Shown one piece after another: positions 6,115-12,326 of a DNA stretch of 14,853 bases (positions are counted from its first letter, which is position 1; each line of letters opens with the position of its first letter). Source of the DNA: Pseudomonadota bacterium (lineage in GTDB: Bacteria; BMS3Abin14); assembly GCA_016937135.1 (NCBI GenBank), contig JAFGWO010000218.1, forward strand, positions 1 through 14,853, read 5' to 3'. The position numbers and the translations under genes were made by a program. Below the pieces are notes generated by a model, which did not search any database, was not told where the DNA came from, and saw only the letters and a program-made list of their open reading frames with translations.

Positions 6115-7104
6115 TTACTCTTTCCCCCATGGCTTCCTCAACCCGAGGCGCGCCAGCTTTTCGGCCAGCTCCCCCGCCTCCCGGCCTTCCTTGATTTCCC
6201 CGTCCCTTTCGGAAAGGAGCCCCGACGTGAAAAGCCGGGAAACGGCCTCTTCTTTTTTCCCCTCGCTCATGAGGGCGATCACCTCGATCTCAATCCGCGA
6301 GAGGGTCATGGCGCCGAGGCCGTAATCCAGAAAGGCTTCCCAGGTCAGAGGCACCCACCTTCGGACGATCTCGCCGGCGATGGCGGTGGCATATTCCCGG
6401 ATCTCCAGCTGGGCCTTCTCATCCATCCTCAAGGCGAGGAAATGCAGGAGGTTGTGCAGATCGATCTTCCAGTAGGCCTCGGTGTAGGTGCAAAGGGGCA
6501 GGTCCTTTCTGGCCTGCTCCCTGGCCACCCCGAGTTCGATCCTCTCCCGATAGACCTCCCGGGCCAGGGCCTGAAGCTCGGCTTCCCTGCGGCTCAACCC
6601 CTCCCCGAGGTCCATGTCCAGGGCCTCCCCGCTGCCCTGCCGGTTGACTTCGGACTGGAGGCGCCATTGTCCCGGAAGGGTTTTCTTTGCGCTGTCGATG
6701 GCGATGGAATACCGGGTGGAATACTCGTTGACGCTGGCTGTCCGGTGACGGATCCACTGGCGCCAGAGATCCATCGGAATCCGGATGTGCAGCTTTACCT
6801 CGCACATCTCGAAGGGGGAGGTGTGCCGGTTCCTCATAAGATAGCGGATCAGGGAGCGGTCGTCGCTGACGGTTCTGGTTCCCTTTCCGTAGGAGACCCG
6901 GGCGGCCTGGACGATGGATTCGTCGGACCCCATGTAATCGATCAACCGGACGAAACCGTCGTCTAGAACCGGGAATTTCCGCCCGATCACCTGATCAAGC
7001 CCCGGGACAGCGACCCGCTCCGGCTCCACCATGTCTCTCTCTTTTTCCAAAACGGGATCCTCCCCCGGCGGCAATGGGCCGGAAATTTTCTGAAAAGTTA
7101 CCAC
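6115..7104 (-). CDS. thyX: Flavin-dependent thymidylate synthase ThyX
   Basis: ThyX makes dTMP from dUMP using methylenetetrahydrofolate with FAD and NADPH, replacing ThyA. The signature RHRx7S motif is intact as RHRTASVNEYSTRYS at 119-133. Supporting motifs include NRHTSPFEM (92-100) and the later DLHNLLHFLALRMDEKAQLEIREYA segment region. At 329 residues it is longer than the roughly 220-250-residue minimal enzyme. It has an N-terminal lead of about 45 residues, a middle insert (about 142-172) and a charged helical C-terminal tail of about 60 residues. The start is GTG at 7104, well supported by GGAGAGGTGAT about 9 nt upstream. A ThyX-only genome fits a deltaproteobacterial anaerobe. It diverges from the TDT transporter gene and shares an AT-rich control region with it. 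Confidence 0.95.
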   Translation of the reverse strand: MVTFQKISGPLPPGEDPVLEKERDMVEPERVAVPGLDQVIGRKFPVLDDGFVRLIDYMGSDESIVQAARVSYGKGTRTVSDDRSLIRYLMRNRHTSPFEMCEVKLHIRIPMDLWRQWIRHRTASVNEYSTRYSIAIDSAKKTLPGQWRLQSEVNRQGSGEALDMDLGEGLSRREAELQALAREVYRERIELGVAREQARKDLPLCTYTEAYWKIDLHNLLHFLALRMDEKAQLEIREYATAIAGEIVRRWVPLTWEAFLDYGLGAMTLSRIEIEVIALMSEGKKEEAVSRLFTSGLLSERDGEIKEGREAGELAEKLARLGLRKPWGKE

Positions 7105-7176
7105 AAACCGGTATCACCTCTCCACCCCTTTCCTGCCTTGCCCGGACATCATGACCGAAAAAGAATCGAGAGACCC

Positions 7177-7210
7177 TTGATAATTTATTAGAATATGCTA
7201 AATTACGCAA
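7177..7210. promoter_or_regulatory. Opposed overlapping promoters sharing a 7-bp inverted repeat (thyX / TDT transporter)
   Basis: On the plus strand TTGATA (7177-7182), a 16-bp spacer and TAAATT (7199-7204) could drive the TDT gene. On the minus strand TTGCGT (7210-7205), a 17-bp spacer and TAAATT (7187-7182) could drive thyX. The two -10 boxes fall in the arms of a perfect inverted repeat, TAATTTA (7181-7187) and TAAATTA (7199-7205). This is the only strongly AT-rich patch between the genes. Confidence 0.45.
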
Positions 7211-7286
7211 AAATTAAGGGGCCGGTTTTCCTTCCGAATAATCGGCAGTCTGTATGGGAAGTTACACCCATGGGAAACGGGGCGCT

Positions 7287-8276
7287 ATGACGCCCGAAAA
7301 GGAGATCGCCTTGGATCACAAGCCTTCCCGTCTCAAGAATTTCGGCATCTCGTGGTTCGGTGTTGTAATGGGCATGTTCGGTTTTGCCATCGCCGTGAGC
7401 AGGGCCGAAGAGATCCTGCATCTGAAGCTCCATGTGAGTCCTTATGTCCTGGCCCTGACGGCGGTGGTGTCCCTGGCGATCGCCTCCCTTTATCTGGCAA
7501 AGGCCGTCCGGTATCCCCGGTCGGTCCTGGACGAGGTGGCCCACCCCCAGAAGATATCCTTCATGCCTACTATCACCATAGGGCTTATCCTCACGTCCAT
7601 CGCCTTTCTGCAGATCAGCCCCTCCCTCTCCTTCTGGACCTGGGTTTTGGGGACGGCGGGGCATTTTTTCCTGACCCTTTATGTCGTCTCCTCGTGGGTC
7701 CATCACACCAGGTACGACATCAAGCACCTCAACCCGGCCTGGTTCATCCCGGTGGTCGGGAACATCCTCGTGCCCGTCGCCGGGGTAAGCCATGCCCCCA
7801 TCGATGTTTCCTGGTTCTTTTTCAGCCTGGGATTGTTCTTCTGGCCCGTTCTGATGAGCATCATCTTCTATCGGCTCCTCTTCCACGGGAGCCTTCCCGA
7901 GCGCTTCATCCCGACCCTTTTCATCCTCATCGCGCCCCCGGCCGTGGCCCTCATCTCCTGGTACAAGCTGACGGGAAGCACAGGGGATTTCGGCCGGGTC
8001 ATGTACGGAATCGCCCTGTTCTTCTTCGTCCTGATCCTCTTCCAGGCCAAGTATTTTGTCCGTCTGAAATTCTACCTTTCCTGGTGGGCCTATTCCTTCC
8101 CGGTGGCCGCCATGACCATAGCGACCCTGATCATGGGGGAGGAAAGCGGTCCGGGGTTCTACCACGTCCTGGCTGTCGGCCTTCTCGTCTGCCTCGCGGC
8201 CCTTGTCGCCCTTTTGATCATCCTGACGGGGATAAATATTTCCCGGAAGGCCATCTGCGTGGAGGAGGACCACTAG
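7287..8276 (+). CDS. TDT/SLAC1-family membrane transporter (TehA-like)
   Basis: From the ATG at 7287 the protein has 329 residues and about ten hydrophobic helices. The pattern matches the TDT (tellurite-resistance/dicarboxylate transporter, SLAC1/TehA) family: an opening helix SWFGVVMGMFGFAIAV, the stretch HLNPAWFIPVVGNILVPVAG in mid-protein, and WWAYSFPVAAMTIA near the end. Members include TehA, the yeast malate permease Mae1, sulfite pump SSU1 and plant anion channel SLAC1, so transport of a small anion is the safest call. An ATG at 7254 would add 11 residues; I preferred 7287 because GGGG lies 6 nt upstream and 7254 has no Shine-Dalgarno. Its stop codon overlaps the stop of the convergent nitroreductase gene at CTAG. 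Confidence 0.85.
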   Translation: MTPEKEIALDHKPSRLKNFGISWFGVVMGMFGFAIAVSRAEEILHLKLHVSPYVLALTAVVSLAIASLYLAKAVRYPRSVLDEVAHPQKISFMPTITIGLILTSIAFLQISPSLSFWTWVLGTAGHFFLTLYVVSSWVHHTRYDIKHLNPAWFIPVVGNILVPVAGVSHAPIDVSWFFFSLGLFFWPVLMSIIFYRLLFHGSLPERFIPTLFILIAPPAVALISWYKLTGSTGDFGRVMYGIALFFFVLILFQAKYFVRLKFYLSWWAYSFPVAAMTIATLIMGEESGPGFYHVLAVGLLVCLAALVALLIILTGINISRKAICVEEDH

Positions 8277-8782
8277 CCGCGGATCTTTGTCCAGTCGAGC
8301 TCGGTGACCCCGTGAGGTCTTTCCCTTGAGGCGGCGTAGCCCACCGCGATGATGCATTCCACAAGGAAGTGATCAGGGATATCCAGGAGCCGCCGGACAT
8401 ATTCCTCCGAAGGCGTCCCTTCTGAAAAGGATCGCAGGCGCACCTGGCACCAGCAGCTGGAAAGGCCAAGGGACTGGGCGGCGTATTGCAGGGTGATCGC
8501 GGCGATGGAGCAGTCCTCAATGCAGGTATCGGATCTCATGGTATCCCCGAGGATGACGGCCCCGAGGGGGGCGCCGGCCAGGAAGGACGCCCCGTGGGGT
8601 TTGCAAAGGGCAAGGTCGGCCAGGATCCCCCTGTCGGTAACGAGGATGAATTCCCATGGGTTCAGGGACCTTGAAGACGGGGACCGGACAAGGGCTTCCC
8701 GGAGGATCTGGAGCTTTTCTTCCTCGATGCTCCTGGGGGAGAAGTCACGCACGCTCCGCCTGTTTCGCAGCAGCTCGATCAA
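8273..8782 (-). CDS. Nitroreductase-family flavoprotein
   Basis: This is an FMN-dependent nitroreductase-like oxidoreductase of 169 residues, normal for a small single-domain member. It shows the FMN-binding start LLRNRRSVRDF, the SPSSRSLNPWEFILV segment, and a C-terminal IIAVGYAA. The frame is open upstream to 8911, but that part overlaps the transporter gene and carries no nitroreductase features. The TTG at 8782 has AAGGAAG 8 nt before it and gives the family's usual beginning (M-IELLRNRRSVRDF). TTG and the transporter's TGA stop share bases as TTGA, so translation is probably coupled. The mid-region is Cys-rich for this family (DTCIEDC, SSCWCQ). The substrate is unknown; quinones or nitro compounds are common in the family. 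It is the second gene of a two-gene unit. Confidence 0.87.
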   Translation of the reverse strand: MIELLRNRRSVRDFSPRSIEEEKLQILREALVRSPSSRSLNPWEFILVTDRGILADLALCKPHGASFLAGAPLGAVILGDTMRSDTCIEDCSIAAITLQYAAQSLGLSSCWCQVRLRSFSEGTPSEEYVRRLLDIPDHFLVECIIAVGYAASRERPHGVTELDWTKIRG

Positions 8783-9894
8783 TTGACTTTCTTCCTTTCT
8801 GAAAAAAACCGGTGCATATGATGGACCGCCAGGCCTGCCGCAAAGCCCAGGGCCATGTTCGTCCCGACGGACACGATCACGGTTGCCGCCGCCGGGGCGA
8901 TGTGCGGCCACCCGGAAAGGTCCCGGGCGAATTTCACCATCTCAATGCCCACCATCAGCATCATGGCCCCGATGATGGCTTCGGGAAAGACGGCCAGGAG
9001 AGTCGCGATGGAACCTGCCAGAAAGATCCCCATGAAAATTTCGATGAGCCCCTCGATGATGTTGGCTCCCCCGGTGCGGGCCCCGAAGTAGTACTGGGCG
9101 GCGAGACCTCCCGCCCCATGGCACAGCGGCATGCCTCCGAAGAAGGGGACGGTGAGGTTCATGATCCCCATGTTCAGGGCCAGCTTGTGTTCGGACACCG
9201 GTTTGTCGGGCCAGTACTGTGAAATGAGCGCCGATGTGGCGATCACGGCGTTGGTGACGGTGAGGGGCACCTGGGCAAACCCGGCCCGCACGAGGCTTTC
9301 CCAGACGTGGCCCGGGGGGAATAACGACACCCCCGGAAGGGCGAGACCTATCCCTTTTACCCCCGAAAAATCACCCTTGAAGGCCATGATCCCCACGCCC
9401 ATAGCCATGAGGAGAAGGGCCGCGGGAAAGTATCGGCTTTTCCGGAAAAGGAGGACCACGGCGATGGACAGGGCCCCTAGAAGCCATTGGGGGTGGATCA
9501 TTTTCAGGGACTGCAGCCCCAGGAGGATCCCCAGGGAGACCTGGATCCCCCGCACGACGGACCTGGGCGTGATTCGGGTCATGATCCGCATGGCCCCCGT
9601 CAGGGCGATGAACACCCAGATGATGCCCATGGCGAAGGCGGAAGCGTAGATCATGGCAGGGGACCACACCTGGGCAATGGCCATGACGGCGAGGACCTTC
9701 ATGGGTTCGATGGGCATGGGAAGGCGGTAGACCATCCCCGTGGCGATATTGGCAAGGCCCATCATGACGAGAAGGCCGGCAGGGTCCATGCCGCAGACCG
9801 CAATGTACCCGATGGCCAGGGGGAAGAGGGTACCAAAATCCCCCATGGATCCGGCCAGTTCCCGGAGGTTGAATTCGAAGTCGCCAAGGCGCAT
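8779..9894 (-). CDS. MOT1-like molybdate/sulfate transporter
   Basis: The 371-residue polytopic membrane protein matches the MOT1 branch of the sulfate-permease superfamily (PF16983, putative sulfate/molybdate transporter). Telling motifs are the opening NLRELAGSMGDFGTLFPLAI, the segment PLTVTNAVIATSALI in the middle, and PLCHGAGGLAAQYYFGARTGG after it. No STAS domain is present, also as in MOT1 and unlike SulP proteins. It probably imports molybdate, possibly sulfate, by secondary transport. The ATG at 9894 lacks a visible Shine-Dalgarno, and a heptad repeat tract begins 19 bp upstream. Its TGA stop overlaps the TTG start of the nitroreductase gene. No molybdate riboswitch or ModE-like site is evident before it. 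Confidence 0.87.
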   Translation of the reverse strand: MRLGDFEFNLRELAGSMGDFGTLFPLAIGYIAVCGMDPAGLLVMMGLANIATGMVYRLPMPIEPMKVLAVMAIAQVWSPAMIYASAFAMGIIWVFIALTGAMRIMTRITPRSVVRGIQVSLGILLGLQSLKMIHPQWLLGALSIAVVLLFRKSRYFPAALLLMAMGVGIMAFKGDFSGVKGIGLALPGVSLFPPGHVWESLVRAGFAQVPLTVTNAVIATSALISQYWPDKPVSEHKLALNMGIMNLTVPFFGGMPLCHGAGGLAAQYYFGARTGGANIIEGLIEIFMGIFLAGSIATLLAVFPEAIIGAMMLMVGIEMVKFARDLSGWPHIAPAAATVIVSVGTNMALGFAAGLAVHHMHRFFSERKKVN

Positions 9895-9912
9895 TGGAAA
9901 AGAATAGTACAG

Positions 9913-9966
9913 TTCAGAGTTCAGAGTCCAGAGTCCAGAGAAAGAGTTCAGAGACAGAGTTCAGAG
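9913..9966. repeat. Heptad tandem repeat (TTCAGAG / TCCAGAG)
   Basis: Eight units lie head to tail: TTCAGAG twice, TCCAGAG twice, AAAGAG, TTCAGAG, ACAGAG and TTCAGAG, so six are 7 bp and two are 6 bp. The tract starts 19 bp upstream of the MOT1-like gene's ATG, and on that gene's strand reads CTCTGAA. The remaining spacer to the rpe stop (9967-10152) contains no gene I can support; near 10104-10122 GGGAAAA and TTTTCCC form a weak hairpin after rpe. Confidence 0.85.
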
Positions 9967-10152
9967 GGCTGAGCTAAGAGCCCGCGGTGAAGTTGGCAAA
10001 AAGGCCAGGCCCCAATGCGGAAGGCTGATGTTTTTGCGGTGGAAGCGCTGTGAAGAAGCGGGGAGTGAATGGGGGACGAACTACAGGGAAAAGGGCCGCG
10101 CAGGGGAAAAAATCATTTTCCCTTTTTGTTCCCTTGTTATCTCCTCTTTTTT

Positions 10153-10854
10153 TCAGGCATAGGCGAAACCGCCCTGGGCCATTTTCCCCTCCTCCTTCAT
10201 CCGGTCGATGACATTCCGGTAGGGCGGATGATTGAAGATGGCGGATCCGGCCACGAGGATGGTTGCCCCCGCGGACACCACCTCGGCCGCGTTGCCGGGG
10301 CCGACCCCGCCGTCTATCTCGATGGGGATCCTTTTGCCGCCGTGCCGGAGCATGGCGGACAATTCCCGCACCTTGTCCATGACGGAGGGTATGAAGGCCT
10401 GGCCCCCGAATCCCGGGTTGACGCTCATGAGCAGAATAAAATCCACGTCGTCGAGGATGTATTTTAACCCGTAAGGGGGAGTGGCGGGATTAAGGACAAC
10501 CCCGGCAAGGGCCCCCTTTTCCCGGATGAGGGCCAGGGAGCGCTGAAGGTGGACCTGCGCCTCGAGGTGGACGCTGATCATGTTGACCCCGGCATCCACG
10601 AAGGCGCCGACGAACTGGTCGGGGTTTTCGATCATGAGGTGCGCGTCGAAGGGGAGGTTCGTACAGCCGCGGAGTTTGGCGATCACCGGGGGACCAAAGG
10701 TGATATTGGGGACGAAGTGCCCGTCCATGATGTCCAGGTGGAGGATGTCGGCCCCCGCTTCCTCCACGGCGGCGATTTCGTCGCAAAGCCTGGAAAAATC
10801 GGCGGAAAGGAGGGAAGGAGCGATAAGGACGCGGTTCGGGTCAAGATTCATCAT
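10153..10854 (-). CDS. rpe: Ribulose-phosphate 3-epimerase
   Basis: Rpe interconverts ribulose-5-phosphate and xylulose-5-phosphate in the pentose phosphate pathway, in the cytosol. At 233 residues it has the normal length, and all TIM-barrel signatures are present: IAPSLLSADF (11-20), HLDIMDGHFVPNITFGP (39-55), DAHLMIENP (70-78), MSVNPGFGGQ (143-152), IEIDGGV (179-184) and VAGSAIF (201-207). The metal and catalytic set H39, D41, H72 and D181 is intact. The start is ATG-ATG at 10854/10851 with GAGGCGAGG just upstream. It is the last gene of the fmt-to-rpe cluster but is separated from the PASTA gene by 309 bp of palindromic repeats, so it may be expressed at a different level from its upstream neighbours. 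Confidence 0.97.
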   Translation of the reverse strand: MMNLDPNRVLIAPSLLSADFSRLCDEIAAVEEAGADILHLDIMDGHFVPNITFGPPVIAKLRGCTNLPFDAHLMIENPDQFVGAFVDAGVNMISVHLEAQVHLQRSLALIREKGALAGVVLNPATPPYGLKYILDDVDFILLMSVNPGFGGQAFIPSVMDKVRELSAMLRHGGKRIPIEIDGGVGPGNAAEVVSAGATILVAGSAIFNHPPYRNVIDRMKEEGKMAQGGFAYA

Positions 10855-10886
10855 TGCCTCGCCTCAGAAATCTTTCAATGTGAATG

Positions 10887-11152
10887 ATTGATGACTTCGC
10901 AAAAAGTCATCAATGCGCCCCGTGCGGGGCGCCCGGATTGGGGGCCAGGGACTGCGCCTGGAAGGGGCGCCCGGATAATTGATCCGACATTATCAATTAT
11001 CCGTGAGAAAAACGAAAATCCCACTTTTCGTTTTTCGTAGAGCTAAAGGACCAAAAGACCTTTAGCGATTATCAGTAGCTACCGTGAGGAAAGGGAAAAC
11101 GACGTTTTTCCCTTTCCGTTTCGCAAAAAGTCCCGGATCGGACTTTTTGCGA
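10887..11152. repeat. Array of seven consecutive perfect stem-loops (palindromic element, copy A)
   Basis: The whole 309-bp gap between rpe and the PASTA gene is non-coding and is built of hairpins. Arms are: 10887-10897/10904-10914 (11 bp, ATTGATGACTT); 10915-10921/10926-10932 (7 bp, GCGCCCC); 10972-10983/10992-11003 (12 bp); 11007-11018/11025-11036 (12 bp, GAAAAACGAAAA); 11042-11049/11059-11066 (8 bp, GCTAAAGG); 11088-11099/11106-11117 (12 bp, GGAAAGGGAAAA); 11121-11133/11140-11152 (13 bp, TCGCAAAAAGTCC). Loops are 4-9 nt. A weaker CCAGG/CCTGG pair lies at 10945-10961, and GGGGCGCCCGGAT is repeated at 10926 and 10964. No stem is followed by a clear T tract on either strand, so these are not plain terminators. 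The class of element is not one I can name. Confidence 0.9.
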
Positions 11153-11163
11153 TCCTGTCATAA

Positions 11164-12117
11164 TTAATCCCCCATCTCCTTTTCCTCCACGAGGGTCCCG
11201 TCCAGATACACCATCAGGGTGCCCGGACCGGGGATGGTGAGGGGGAGGGTGACGGAGGTTCCCGGTTCCACGACGTTCTCCCAGAGGGTCCGGGGCCCTT
11301 CATCGGTCTGAAGGACGATGGTCAGGGTTCGTTCGAGGAGGCCGGGAGGGATGGAGTGCTGGAAAAGGAAAAGCCTTCCGTCCTCTGATGCTTCCGGCAT
11401 TTTCGACACCGTTAGGTGGATGCTTTGGCCCTCGGTTACAGGACTTCCGGGAGGGGGGTTTAAAGCCATGACTGTCCCGGGCGGGAGCGCCGCTGATGCC
11501 ATCTCCTCCACCCGGCCGGGGGCGAGCTTCCACCCTCTGAGGATGTCCAGGACCGTTCCCATGGGAAGATCGGTCAGGTCGGGGAGAAGATAGGTGGCCG
11601 GCCGGGGCCCCTCGCTGAGGAGAAGGTTGACGGCCGTATCGCGCGGTACGAAAAGATCCGGGGATGGAAACTGGGCGATTACATCCCCCCGGGGGATGTC
11701 CGGATGGAAGGACCGGGCCGTCCGTCCCAGGCTGAGGCCCGCCTGCACGAGGACGAGCTCCGCGTTGCGAAGATTGCGGCCCGCGAGGTCCGGGACGAAG
11801 ACAGTCCTTGTCCCCTGGCTGACGATGACGTGAACAATGCGGTTTTTCCGTGTGCGGATCCCCGGCCCCGGGTCCTGGGAAATGACATGTCCGGGAGGGA
11901 CGCCAACGTCGAACCCCGTTCCCGAGATCCTGACGCCCAGCTTTTCCCGGCTGGCGCGCTCGAGGGCCGCCTTTAGCTCCATACCCGTAAAATCCGGGAC
12001 CGTGACTTCCCCCCCCCGCGTCAGGAAGGCGAAAACCACCCAGGCTGACAGGACCGCCGCCAGGATCATGCCTCCGGCAAGGAGGAAAATTTTCGCGACT
12101 ATACCCACGCGGGTCAT
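11164..12117 (-). CDS. Membrane-anchored protein with three PASTA domains
   Basis: The 317-residue protein has one N-terminal membrane helix (about 7-32, AKIFLLAGGMILAAVLSAWVV), then three PASTA domains outside the membrane at about 37-100, 105-170 and 175-240. Each follows the pattern of VPDFTGM or VPDLAGR start, a helix, a PPGxVxxxxP turn and a V-strand end. A C-terminal beta-rich segment (245-317, PGTSVTLPLTIPGPG) follows. PASTA domains bind peptidoglycan fragments or beta-lactam-like ligands, but this protein has neither the kinase nor the transpeptidase domain found in PknB or PBP2x. A stand-alone PASTA protein between rsmB and rpe is, as I recall, common in Geobacter-like genomes. GGGAGGGA lies about 12 nt before the ATG. 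Palindromic repeats lie on both sides of this gene. Confidence 0.88.
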   Translation of the reverse strand: MTRVGIVAKIFLLAGGMILAAVLSAWVVFAFLTRGGEVTVPDFTGMELKAALERASREKLGVRISGTGFDVGVPPGHVISQDPGPGIRTRKNRIVHVIVSQGTRTVFVPDLAGRNLRNAELVLVQAGLSLGRTARSFHPDIPRGDVIAQFPSPDLFVPRDTAVNLLLSEGPRPATYLLPDLTDLPMGTVLDILRGWKLAPGRVEEMASAALPPGTVMALNPPPGSPVTEGQSIHLTVSKMPEASEDGRLFLFQHSIPPGLLERTLTIVLQTDEGPRTLWENVVEPGTSVTLPLTIPGPGTLMVYLDGTLVEEKEMGD

Positions 12118-12146
12118 GCTTTAAAAATCCCTCCCTTTGCTCCTGA

Positions 12147-12269
12147 GGATCCGGCTTCACCGCGCCCCGCGCGGGGCGGCCGGATCCATGACCGGCATTA
12201 CACGTCCTGGATCCGTAAAGCGAAAAGTCCCGGATCTAAGTTTTCGCGGCCCTATCATATTCAGCTGAA
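12147..12269. repeat. Palindromic element, copy B (related to 10887-11152)
   Basis: The gap between the PASTA gene and rsmB holds a smaller set of inverted repeats. GGATCCGGC (12147-12155) pairs with GCCGGATCC (12179-12187) around a perfect 16-bp palindrome CGCCCCGCGCGGGGCG (12163-12178). CGGATCCA (12181-12188) can also pair with TGGATCCG (12208-12215). GCGAAAA (12220-12226) pairs with TTTTCGC (12241-12247) around GTCCCGGATC. A 10-bp palindrome TTCAGCTGAA ends the block (12260-12269). GCGCCCCGxGCGGGGCG and AAAAGTCCCGGATC are shared with copy A in the same order and orientation. Confidence 0.8.
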
Positions 12270-12326
12270 CTGAAAACAAAAACAAGCCTCCCGTAAAAAA
12301 GAGATGAAGGCAAAGGAAAAATGACC

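Noticed and set aside
7203..8357. 384-residue open frame on the minus strand
   Set aside because: It is antisense to the clear TDT membrane protein. Its sequence is low-complexity, rich in G, D, E, H and P as expected from the complement of hydrophobic codons, with no recognisable domain.
9895..10152. Molybdate (Moco) riboswitch upstream of the MOT1-like gene
   Set aside because: No conserved riboswitch core or multi-stem fold could be recognised; only the heptad tract and weak hairpins are present.
10069..10467. 132-residue plus-strand open frame starting in the MOT1-rpe spacer
   Set aside because: Most of it is antisense to rpe, and its first codons have no ribosome site or domain.
10887..11152. 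CRISPR array or integron attC sites
   Set aside because: The units are inverted repeats of different sequence, not identical direct repeats with unique spacers. No GTTRRRY/RYYYAAC core sites or integrase are seen.
10887..11152. Rho-independent terminators for the PASTA gene or rpe
   Set aside because: The stems have no following T tract on either strand, and seven in a row would be unusual for termination. An influence on transcription is not excluded.
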